From NCBI GenBank assembly GCA_001593845.1, contig LUCF01000032.1:1-8172 (forward strand): a stretch of 8,172 nt of DNA, read 5' to 3'. How positions within the stretch are numbered: position 1 is the stretch's first letter; each line of letters begins with the position of its first letter. Of this stretch, positions 1 to 6,022 are shown piece by piece. The notes below the pieces were generated by a model that saw only the letters and a list, made by a program, of their open reading frames with translations, ran no database searches and was not told where the DNA came from. The translations under genes were made by a program, and so were the position numbers. This DNA comes from Candidatus Bathyarchaeota archaeon B63 (lineage in GTDB: Archaea > Thermoproteota > Bathyarchaeia > Bathyarchaeales > DTEX01).

Positions 1-522
1 CCTGAGACCAGGGAGCCGATATACCGGAAGATAGAGGAGGTCGGATTGAGGAGCGCAGTTCTCCTGACATACAGCGTCAAGGCCATAGTCTCATCAACCG
101 AGAGGATAAAGGTGCTGGAGGCCCTGCTGCCCAGGGTTAAAGCCGCCGGTATAGAGAAGATGCTCATCGACACAGTCGTCGTTGACATATCCACGCTCGG
201 CCCAGCCTGCAGGGCGATAAGGAAGGTCAAGGAGAGGTTCGGGTACCCCGCCGGATGCGCCGCCCACAACTCCGTCTCATCATGGAGGGCCCTCAGGAAA
301 AGGAAAGACCCAAAGCTCACAGCGATCTGCTCATCAGTCGTGAACAGCCTACCCGTAGCCCTCGGCGCGGACTTCATCCTGTACGGCCCGCTAAAGGAGG
401 CCGAGTACCTCTTCCAGGCGATTTGCCTCGTCGATGCGGCCTACGGGCAGATCCTGATCGAGGATGGGAGGAGGCCAGGCCCATCGCATCCGAGGTTCAA
501 GATATCCCGCCTCTTCCGGTGA
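1..522 (+). CDS. mtrH: MtrH-family corrinoid:tetrahydropterin methyltransferase, 3' part
   Basis: The open frame runs in from the left edge and ends at TGA 520-522, giving 173 residues of the C-terminal half to two thirds of an MtrH-like protein (the family is usually a little over 300 residues). In methanogens MtrH moves a methyl group between the MtrA-bound corrinoid and tetrahydromethanopterin; homologues in non-methanogens act with other corrinoid proteins. Family-like segments are IEKMLIDT (about nt 151-174), AAHNSVSSW (about nt 259-285), and GADFILYGPLKEAEYLF (about nt 364-414), all resembling the TIM-barrel core of MtrH. A TTG at 46 lies in frame but is internal, because the frame and homology continue upstream. 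The gene ends 65 bp before the tRNA. Whether other mtr subunits lie upstream cannot be seen. Family call is from remembered similarity; the exact partner is unknown. Confidence 0.85.
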   Translation, partial: PETREPIYRKIEEVGLRSAVLLTYSVKAIVSSTERIKVLEALLPRVKAAGIEKMLIDTVVVDISTLGPACRAIRKVKERFGYPAGCAAHNSVSSWRALRKRKDPKLTAICSSVVNSLPVALGADFILYGPLKEAEYLFQAICLVDAAYGQILIEDGRRPGPSHPRFKISRLFR

Positions 523-535
523 CCCATCCACAAAA

Positions 536-543
536 CTTAAAAT
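536..543 (+). promoter_or_regulatory. TATA box for the tRNA-Gly gene
   Basis: The octamer CTTAAAAT lies just after the mtrH stop in otherwise GC-rich sequence. An archaeal start site about 25 bp downstream would fall near 565, leaving a 5' leader of roughly 20 nt for RNase P to remove before the mature tRNA at 588. This is a motif and spacing argument only. Confidence 0.55.
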
Positions 544-587
544 GCAGTCCATCCGCATTTCTTCTCGGTGAAGCCGAAGCCGGACAG

Positions 588-665
588 GCGGCCGTGGTCT
601 AGCCTGGTTAGGACTCAGGCCTTCCAAGCCTGCAATCCCGGGTTCAAATCCCGGCGGCCGCACCA
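588..665 (+). tRNA. tRNA-Gly (anticodon TCC), CCA encoded
   Basis: A full cloverleaf can be drawn. The acceptor arms GCGGCCG (588-594) and CGGCCGC (655-661) pair perfectly. The D stem is GTCT/GGAC (597-600/611-614, last pair G-U) with GG at 606-607 in its loop. The anticodon stem is CAGGC/GCCTG (616-620/628-632) around the loop CTTCCAA, so the anticodon is TCC at 623-625, reading GGA. The variable region is 5 nt (633-637). The T arm is CCGGG/CCCGG around TTCAAAT (643-649). A662 is the discriminator base, as in archaeal tRNA-Gly, and CCA follows in the DNA at 663-665. There is no intron: the anticodon loop is a plain 7 nt. The gene is on the same strand as mtrH but has its own TATA box. Confidence 0.97.
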
Positions 666-1086
666 TAGCAAAACGTAGTTTCCGCACTTCTTTCTGAGCA
701 TACCTCCGTGATATGGGATTCTCCGGGATGCCCATTGTCTTCGAGAAGCCCATGTGCCCCTCAACTGTCCCTCCCTCATCGGCCGCGACTGTAGCGAGGG
801 TAGCAGCTGTACGCCGCGGGAAATTTTTTCTCGGGAGGGGGGATCTTTTGTTTTCTTTCCGTTTTTCATGTTTGAAGCTTGTTTCTTTTGTAACATGTGG
901 CCCGAAGTGTCTAAAAGTGTCTATTAATGTCTTTTTTCGTCTTTATTTGTCTTTTTCTTCTGGTAATTTTCACTAATCTTTATGAAGGATAGACTCATCA
1001 AATTCTTGAAAGTTTACGCTGCTTTCATATTGATTCCGACTTCCGAAGAAAAGAATGTGAGAGCTAATTTTCGGCTTTTCTGATTC
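666..1086. other. Gene-free convergent gap, AT-rich in its right half
   Basis: This 421-bp stretch lies between the tRNA (+) and the 3' end of the NuoM-like gene (-). No convincing protein gene is seen: the open frames across it have no recognisable motifs, and one on the - strand owes its length to reading through the tRNA in antisense. The left part (about 666-842) is mixed or GC-rich and holds complementary segments (CCCTCCC 769-775 with GGGAGGG 833-839; CCGCG 783-787 with CGCGG 815-819) followed by or flanking a T6 run (824-829), which could end tRNA read-through transcripts. The right part is AT-rich: by hand count 80 of 240 bases in 841-1080 are G or C (33%), and about half the + strand bases in 841-960 are T. 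It contains the phased repeats at 905-957 and a small inverted repeat CTTCCGAAG (1040-1048) next to a short T run on the - strand, a weak candidate end for the NuoM-like transcript. Confidence 0.6.
905..957. repeat. Five TGTCT-type units phased at exactly 10 bp
   Basis: TGTCT occurs at 908, 918, 928 and 948, with CGTCT at 938, so five copies start precisely 10 bp apart. The first two units share a longer exact match, AAGTGTCTA, at 905-913 and 915-923. Between the cores the filler changes from A-rich to T-rich, so that T tracts at 932-937, 942-948 and 952-956 are also in helical phase. No further unit is present at 898 or 958. Read on the - strand the core is AGACA. The spacing equals about one DNA helical turn, which suits intrinsic bending or a protein bound along one face, but it may also be a degenerate short tandem repeat. 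Function is unknown. Confidence 0.75.
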
Positions 1087-2538
1087 TTATAGGTTAAAGG
1101 AGGCTGCTGTTGACTCTGTGAGGGAGATGAGCGGGGACGGGTAGACCCCTATCATCACTGAGATTGTGGCTAGGGATAATATGGGTAGGAGCATGATGGC
1201 TGGCGCTTCGCTTGCCTTTCTCGACTTGGATGTAGCCTTCATGACCGTCACTGTGTAGATCATCCTCAGGGCGTAGGCGGCTGAGAGGGCGAGGTTCAGA
1301 ATCATCAGAAGCGAGAGTATCGTCATGCCGGATTCTATGCCGGCCGTTATGATCATCAATTCGCTCCAGAACATGTTAAGTCCCGGAAATGTGGCTAGGG
1401 CAAGCGAGCCGACGGCGAAGGCGAGGCTGGTCACGGGCATCGTCCTCCTTATGCCAGCTATCTCACTTAGGCTACGTGTCCCAGCGGAGTGGAGGAAGGC
1501 CCCGGCGCAGAGGAAGAGCAGGGCCTTTATCAACGCGTGGTTCATCATCTGGAATAGGCTTCCGGCGAGGGCCCTCTGAGACCCGAATGCGAGGCCTAGG
1601 AGGACATACCCAGTATTGGCAACGGTACTGTACGCCAATAGGCGTTTAAGGTCATCCTGGAAGAGGGCTGAGAGGTTCCCCAGAAACATCGTTAGGACGG
1701 CGAAGGTTGCTAGAACTGTCTGCCAAGCGTTCTGCTCTGGGAGGAATACTGTGAGCAGAAGGCGGATGAGCCCGTAGATCCCGATCTTCACCACGACGCC
1801 TGAGAGGATCGCGCTTATTGGGCTTGGTGCGGCCATATGGGCGTCAGGGAGCCACGTGTGAAATGGTGCCATCCCAGCCTGGATTCCGAAACCGACGATC
1901 ATCATCAGGAGGCTTATTTGGACGATTGGGTCTCCCCCGGCCTCCGCGAGGCCTGCCGCTAGGTGCGGTATGCTTAGGGTCCCGGTTAAGCCGTAGAGAA
2001 GCGAGAATGCGAATAGTATTATTATGGCCCCAGCGCTGCTCATGAGTAGGTACTTGTAGCCTGCCTCGATTGGTTCCGGCCTCTCCCTCCTGAAGGCCAC
2101 GAGGGCGTAGGAGCAGAGGCACATGGCCTCCCAGAAGATGAAGAAGGTGAATAGGCTCTCCGCGAAGAGGACGCCGACGATCGAGGCTATCATGCCCAGG
2201 TATATCGTGTAGTAGCCCCCCGGGCTGATCCCCCGCGCCTCCCCAGCCGAGAAGGCGGATGAGGCCATTCCGACAGTGAAGAGGATCATGGCGACGAAGA
2301 TGCTGAGGCCGTCAACCTTGATTGAGACCCCCTCAGGACTCGGACTGGTTGTGATCGTCCCTTTCCCCCAGGCGGTCTCCCAATAATAAAGGGGGATCAT
2401 CAGGAGTGAGACGGCAAGTACAGATGTTATGTAAGCCGCAACGAGGGCTTCTTCATGTCCAACCTTACGTCCGATCAGGCCTATTAGTGGAACGGGCAGA
2501 ACTGAGATCAATAGGCCGTCCAGCAGGGGAGTAAACAT
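1087..2538 (-). CDS. NuoM/HyfF/MrpD-like proton-channel membrane subunit
   Basis: This 483-residue, strongly hydrophobic protein with about 14 likely membrane helices is an antiporter-like subunit of the complex I/membrane hydrogenase/Mrp family, which moves H+ or Na+ through the membrane. Using TTG 2541 as residue 1, the conserved features are Glu138 in FFIFWEAM (helix 5), LPDAH at 231-235 leading into the channel Lys252 (VVVKIGIYG), DDLKRLLAYST (296-306), NHALIKA with Lys339, and FPGLNMFWSE with Glu394. The last Glu matches the NuoM pattern GLPG..NFVGE, where NuoL and NuoN use Lys, so NuoM/HyfF is the closest type. ATG 2538 is preferred to the adjacent TTG 2541 because a TATA box sits about 27 bp upstream of it. 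No other complex subunits flank it: tRNA on one side, glycosyltransferase on the other. The host complex (Fpo-like, Mbh/Ech-like or Mrp-like) cannot be told from this window. Confidence 0.88.
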   Translation of the reverse strand: MFTPLLDGLLISVLPVPLIGLIGRKVGHEEALVAAYITSVLAVSLLMIPLYYWETAWGKGTITTSPSPEGVSIKVDGLSIFVAMILFTVGMASSAFSAGEARGISPGGYYTIYLGMIASIVGVLFAESLFTFFIFWEAMCLCSYALVAFRRERPEPIEAGYKYLLMSSAGAIIILFAFSLLYGLTGTLSIPHLAAGLAEAGGDPIVQISLLMMIVGFGIQAGMAPFHTWLPDAHMAAPSPISAILSGVVVKIGIYGLIRLLLTVFLPEQNAWQTVLATFAVLTMFLGNLSALFQDDLKRLLAYSTVANTGYVLLGLAFGSQRALAGSLFQMMNHALIKALLFLCAGAFLHSAGTRSLSEIAGIRRTMPVTSLAFAVGSLALATFPGLNMFWSELMIITAGIESGMTILSLLMILNLALSAAYALRMIYTVTVMKATSKSRKASEAPAIMLLPILSLATISVMIGVYPSPLISLTESTAASFNL

Positions 2539-2561
2539 CAATGGGCCTTCCTTATCTATGG

Positions 2562-2569
2562 ATATTTAT
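2562..2569 (-). promoter_or_regulatory. TATA box for the NuoM-like gene
   Basis: On the - strand this reads ATAAATAT. Its centre is about 27 bp from the A of ATG 2538, the standard archaeal distance from TATA box to start site, so a leaderless or nearly leaderless transcript is expected. Further AT-rich TATA-like stretches at about 2614-2625 and 2628-2640 are less well placed. The 221-bp gap to the upstream glycosyltransferase gene also argues for independent transcription. Confidence 0.5.
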
Positions 2570-2688
2570 GGGTTGGGTGTGCTCTCCGGAAGCATCAAGG
2601 CTCCCTGGGCCATAACTTAATAATCTCGCCTTAATAAATCCTGCAGCGGCCCTCTTCAACCTGAGACGCTTTTCGGCTGCGGATCACT

Positions 2689-2693
2689 AAAAA
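2689..2693 (-). terminator. Possible T-run terminator of the glycosyltransferase gene
   Basis: About 67 bp past the glycosyltransferase stop, the - strand reads CTCTTTTTAG. Archaeal RNA polymerase can stop at short T runs on the non-template strand. With only five Ts and no adjoining hairpin this is a weak call. Confidence 0.25.
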
Positions 2694-2759
2694 GAGGGGT
2701 CACGCAACGAATTTGAGAAGGGCTTAAGGCTTTCTTTCTTATAGATCAGAACGGAGTCG

Positions 2760-4181
2760 TCAGATGATCTTTGAGGTATCCGGCAGAAGAAGGTCTTCCA
2801 GGTCTCTGCTCACATCGTCGACTCTTCCATCAACCAGATAGGTGTATAGTTCACTGTGAACGTCTGCGCGTTTCTCCCAGTCCCATATCTTCTCAGCTGA
2901 TTCCCTGCAGTTCTGAATGATCTCCTCTGATGTTCTTCCCTTATACTCTCCCTCATGGAACTGGAGTATCTTCTCAGCCGTCTCCTTAACGTTGTTAGGA
3001 TCTATCCATATGCCATTGAAGCCGTCAACTATCTTCTCACGTAGGCCGCCCATCCCCACAGCGGGTACAACCCCGCACGCCATTGCCTCCAAATCCACCT
3101 GTCCCTGAGGCTCATACCTCGAGGGGACCAGCGCAATATCCCAGCTATTTATGACCTTTATTTTCTCCTCTCCCGTGTAGAAGGTATTATCGATGCGGAT
3201 GACCCCTTCGAGCCTCATCTGGTGGATCTTGCCTATGAGCTCCTGATAATACGGATTATGCGGGTCAGTCTTAGTCACTATATGAAACCTTATGTCCGGT
3301 ATCTTCTTCATCAGCCGCGCTGCGAGTTCGGGGATGATGTCCGCCCCCTTCACAGGCGTGCATCTCCCGATGAATCCTATCGTGAAGTTCCTCTTCTCTG
3401 CGTCCTTTATAGGTCGATACTCATCGACGTCCACGCCATGGTATATCGCGAAGATCCTCTCGTCGACCTTCCCGAACCTCATGCCATGCGCCCTCAAGCC
3501 GAGAAGGTACTCCTTTCTGTGGATTTTGCTCACAGTGAAGATTGCTGAGTCTGGATGTCTGCTTAGGATTTTGTAGGCTAATGGGAATTCGAGGTCTCTA
3601 ATCAGCCTGAGCCCCTCATAGAATGATCTTTGATACTCGCCTCGAAATCTGAACTCGAACTCGCTTAGGGTCAGCCTATCAGATGTCCCCTGGACGTTTC
3701 TGTGCTGTATTCCCCCCTGCCTACCAGGCTCGGTGGAGTGTATAAAGACCGCTTGAACGAGGTCGGGGTGGAGCCAAGCGAAGAGTGCGCTTCTGAGAAG
3801 GGACATCCAATCATGGGGGGAGAAGAGATCCGCAAGCGCCATCCGGTACGGGGATGGGACAACCGCAAAGTTCGTGAAGTACCTCGGAACCATATAGATC
3901 TCCGAGGGCGAAAGGTAACTTACATCTATCCCATACTGGTGGAGGATATCATAGGTCCAGGCGTAAGCTACATCCATGTCGACGTCTGAGGAGGGCCTCC
4001 TTATTATGACCCCCTTAAAGTTCTCTCTGAGGGGCAGCTCAGGCCTGAAATGCATCGAAAACGTCTTTACGTCGAATCCCCTTCTTATGAGCCTGGGATA
4101 AAGATTATTATGGAAGGTAGCTATGCCGCCTATAGCTCCGGTTCCAGCCTCATACGAGTCCACTCTTAATCTGATAGGCAT
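2760..4181 (-). CDS. GT-B glycosyltransferase, glycogen-synthase/GT4-like
   Basis: This 473-residue enzyme has the two-domain GT-B layout of retaining glycosyltransferases. The N-terminal domain starts with a glycine pair in AIGGIATFHNNL (Gly18-Gly19, acceptor or donor loop) and holds FIHSTEPGRQGG (146-157), a His..Glu...Arg segment like that of glycogen-synthase-type enzymes. The C-terminal domain has YHGVDVDEYRP (247-257), the nucleotide-sugar phosphate-binding IGRCTPVKG (271-279, Arg273 and Lys278), and the E-x7-E motif in PSRYEPQGQVDLE (Glu357 and Glu365), followed by AMACGVVPAV. ATG 4181 gives a normal N-terminus. The gene faces away from the GH57 amylase gene across 140 bp, which suggests alpha-glucan (glycogen-like) metabolism. 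Whether it extends glucan, makes another glucoside, or acts on a lipid or protein is not decided by sequence. All expected catalytic motifs are intact. Confidence 0.85.
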   Translation of the reverse strand: MPIRLRVDSYEAGTGAIGGIATFHNNLYPRLIRRGFDVKTFSMHFRPELPLRENFKGVIIRRPSSDVDMDVAYAWTYDILHQYGIDVSYLSPSEIYMVPRYFTNFAVVPSPYRMALADLFSPHDWMSLLRSALFAWLHPDLVQAVFIHSTEPGRQGGIQHRNVQGTSDRLTLSEFEFRFRGEYQRSFYEGLRLIRDLEFPLAYKILSRHPDSAIFTVSKIHRKEYLLGLRAHGMRFGKVDERIFAIYHGVDVDEYRPIKDAEKRNFTIGFIGRCTPVKGADIIPELAARLMKKIPDIRFHIVTKTDPHNPYYQELIGKIHQMRLEGVIRIDNTFYTGEEKIKVINSWDIALVPSRYEPQGQVDLEAMACGVVPAVGMGGLREKIVDGFNGIWIDPNNVKETAEKILQFHEGEYKGRTSEEIIQNCRESAEKIWDWEKRADVHSELYTYLVDGRVDDVSRDLEDLLLPDTSKII

Positions 4182-4210
4182 TATACATCTGTCCCTGCTA
4201 TACGGCCCTT

Positions 4211-4236
4211 CTAGTATTTAGTAACTAGCTATTTAG
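4211..4236. promoter_or_regulatory. Repeated AT-rich promoter/operator element between GT and GH57 genes
   Basis: Two near-identical copies, CTAGTATTTAG (4211-4221) and CTAGCTATTTAG (4225-4236), lie 14 bp apart. The first also forms an inverted pair with the ACTAG at 4224-4228 (CTAGT...ACTAG). On the - strand ACTAAATACT (4214-4223) is a suitable TATA box for the glycosyltransferase gene, with its centre about 37 bp from ATG 4181, implying a short leader. The duplication could be two TATA-like boxes or an operator over the promoter. Confidence 0.4.
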
Positions 4237-4308
4237 ACTTTATGAATCTCCAGAAGAGCTGCCCCCCAAAAACGTTAGTTTCAAATCGGGGTTTCCACAT
4301 AATTGCGT

Positions 4309-4320
4309 TGGGTTAACCCA
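4309..4320. promoter_or_regulatory. 12-bp perfect palindrome abutting the GH57 start codon
   Basis: TGGGTTAACCCA is a perfect palindrome that ends one base before the TTG start at 4322. Its position would cover the predicted transcription start area of the GH57 gene, so a homodimeric repressor bound here could block initiation. There is no Shine-Dalgarno sequence in the same stretch. The symmetry is seen directly; the operator role is inferred. Chance occurrence of one 12-bp palindrome in 8 kb is not negligible. Confidence 0.4.
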
Positions 4321-4321
4321 T

Positions 4322-5869
4322 TTGACGGATGTTATATTCATCTTCGAGGTCCATCAGCCCAACAGGCTGAGGCGGGACTTCTTCTGGGAGAACAGGCTCT
4401 TCAGACGCGTAAGGAAGGATAAGCTCTTCGAATACTATTTTGATGATAGGGTCAACAGGGAGGTCTTCCTCAGGGCATGCGAGAAGTGCTATCTCCCCTC
4501 TAACCAGATACTGATCAGCCTCATAGATGAACATAAAGGGGATAAGAGGCAAGTCAAGTTCTCATTCAGCATCTCAGGGGTCTTCCTCGAACAATGCGAG
4601 AGATTCAACCCTGACCTCATCGATTCCTTCAGGCAACTCGCCGAGACCGGATGTGTAGAGTTCCTCAGCCAGACCTATTATCACTCGTTGGCCAGCCTCT
4701 ATCCTGAGAAGGAAGAGTTCATACGGCAAGTAAGAAAGCATAAAGAGACGATCAGAGAATTGCTGGGCCAGAACCCCAACGTCTTCGAGAACACGGAGCT
4801 CATATACAACAACCTCATCGCAAGAACCGTTGAGCAGCTGGGTTTCAGGGGGATAATAACTGAGGGGGCTGAGAGGATCCTCCGTGGGAGGTCGCCGAAT
4901 AATCTTTACTCGGCCTCCGGATGCAAGGGAATCCGCGTGTTGCTGCGGAACTATAAGCTCACGGATGATGTGGGATTCAGGTTCTCGGCGAGGTGGTGGA
5001 GGGAGTGGCCCCTCACAGCTGAGAAGTACGCCGGCTGGCTTGCCTCAACCCAGGGCGATTACATCTGCATATTCCCCGATTACGAGACCTTCGGGGAGCA
5101 TCACTGGCCTGAGACGGGCATACATGAATTCCTGAAGAGCCTCCCAGAGGAGATCTTTAGATGGAAGCACCTATGCATGTCTACGCCCTCCGAGGTGATC
5201 GGGAAGTACAAGCCGGTAGGGGAGATCGATGTCCCTGAGCTCGGCGGAACGGTCTCATGGGCAGATCTTCAGAGAGACACGAGCGGCTGGCTGGGTAACA
5301 CGATGCAGTGGGCCTATTACACATCGATGAGGAGGCTGGAGCCCCTCGTGAAGGAGACATGCGATGAGGATCTGCTCAGAATCTGGGGGTTCTTCCAGAC
5401 CAGTGATCATCTATATTACATGTGCACCACAGGCGGCGGGCCGGGGCTAGTTCACTCATACTTCAGCCCATTCCCAACCCCGACTGATGCTTACGTTACG
5501 GCTCAAGCCGCGATCCTAGACTTCGAGAATAGGGTTAGGCTTGCGGCTATCGCGGCTGACGATCCCTTCCTCTTCTACACGGGCAAGGGAAAGAAGCACT
5601 ATACCGGGATGATGGCCTGGACTCTGAAGGGATTCATCCGGGCTCTAAAGACTGTGAGCCTGAGATCCATAGAGTTCCACAATGGACGGGGGGACTTCGA
5701 GATGTGGGCCAGGCATTCCCTGCATGATGAGGAACTGGCCGAGAGGTTCAGCCTGCTGCGAAGACGCGGCATACATGGGGAGGAGCTACGGAAATCATTG
5801 ATCAAAGCCTCGGAAGAGATATATCAGGTGAGAAAGCGACAAAGAAGAGAAGCAACTCGATATTTCTAG
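4322..5869 (+). CDS. GH57 alpha-amylase-like glycoside hydrolase with extra C-terminal domain
   Basis: The 515-residue product is a cytoplasmic GH57 enzyme (no signal peptide) acting on alpha-glucans by a retaining mechanism. All five family regions are visible: HQP (11-13), FENTELIYNN (155-164), IITEG with the probable nucleophile Glu181, FPDYETFGEHHW (251-262) with the probable acid/base Asp253, and RDTSGWLGN (318-326). The part from about 414 on is an added domain with FLFYTGKG, SIEFHNGRGDFEMWARHSL (about 449-467) and LAERF, which resembles the DUF5752-type domain found in archaeal sugar enzymes; this is from memory. The TTG start at 4322 is the only candidate that gives the usual GH57 N-terminus, a short strand before HQP; no other start codon lies in frame just upstream. 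It is transcribed divergently from the glycosyltransferase. It could be an amylase, a glucanotransferase or a branching-type enzyme; its length favours the amylase-like group over the longer branching enzymes. Confidence 0.9.
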   Translation: MTDVIFIFEVHQPNRLRRDFFWENRLFRRVRKDKLFEYYFDDRVNREVFLRACEKCYLPSNQILISLIDEHKGDKRQVKFSFSISGVFLEQCERFNPDLIDSFRQLAETGCVEFLSQTYYHSLASLYPEKEEFIRQVRKHKETIRELLGQNPNVFENTELIYNNLIARTVEQLGFRGIITEGAERILRGRSPNNLYSASGCKGIRVLLRNYKLTDDVGFRFSARWWREWPLTAEKYAGWLASTQGDYICIFPDYETFGEHHWPETGIHEFLKSLPEEIFRWKHLCMSTPSEVIGKYKPVGEIDVPELGGTVSWADLQRDTSGWLGNTMQWAYYTSMRRLEPLVKETCDEDLLRIWGFFQTSDHLYYMCTTGGGPGLVHSYFSPFPTPTDAYVTAQAAILDFENRVRLAAIAADDPFLFYTGKGKKHYTGMMAWTLKGFIRALKTVSLRSIEFHNGRGDFEMWARHSLHDEELAERFSLLRRRGIHGEELRKSLIKASEEIYQVRKRQRREATRYF

Positions 5870-6001
5870 TTCAAGATGACCCCACATGCGGATGTTTAGG
5901 GGCATGGAAAGGTGCCTCGGGATGTTTGATGCAGGTGTAAACGAGCCTGAATAATAAAACCGGAGATAAAGATACACACGCAGATAGTACGGTTAATCAT
6001 G

Positions 6002-6014
6002 GCCTCTGAGAGGC
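6002..6014. terminator. Small inverted repeat between convergent GH57 and fibrillarin genes
   Basis: GCCTCTGAGAGGC is a 13-bp perfect inverted repeat (5-bp stem, 3-nt loop as RNA) located 8 bp beyond the fibrillarin stop codon. About 30-55 nt further along the - strand is a T-rich stretch (GGTTTTATTATTC, in plus coordinates about 5950-5963). Together they may stabilise or end the nop5-flpA transcript. The call is weak because the T run is not adjacent to the stem. Confidence 0.3.
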
Positions 6015-6022
6015 TTATGGGG

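Noticed and set aside
391..753. Open frame on the - strand containing PPGFEPGIAGLEG-like sequence, crossing the tRNA
   Set aside because: This is the well-known false peptide made by translating a tRNA gene in antisense; it also overlaps the end of mtrH.
615..896. Open frame on the - strand ending with GRRDLNPGLQAWKA
   Set aside because: Again an antisense translation of the tRNA-Gly gene (the RRDLNPG artefact); the remainder has no recognisable features.
713..976. Open frame of 87 codons on the + strand in the tRNA-nuoM gap
   Set aside because: Low-complexity Phe/Ser-rich product arising from the T-rich DNA, no ribosome site or motif, and it runs through the phased repeats.
1844..2122. Open frames on both strands inside the NuoM-like gene
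   Set aside because: They are shadows of a well-supported membrane protein gene, with arginine/glycine/proline-rich products and no family motif.
4279..4288. TTCAAATC match to the tRNA-Gly T loop, as a possible att repeat
   Set aside because: Only eight bases match, all within the universal T-loop consensus; no integrase or longer duplication of the tRNA end is present.
4262..4302. Origin-recognition-box-like sequence (- strand GTGGAAAC and a G run) in the divergent promoter
   Set aside because: Only a short core matches, the G run is misplaced, no second inverted box is seen, and no cdc6/orc1 gene is in the window.
5873..5950. Possible C/D-box sRNA next to the fibrillarin operon (GATGA near 5877, TTTGATG near 5926, CTGA at 5947-5950)
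   Set aside because: Box C lacks the consensus UGAUGA, there is no box D', and the spacing is too long or too short whichever copy is used.
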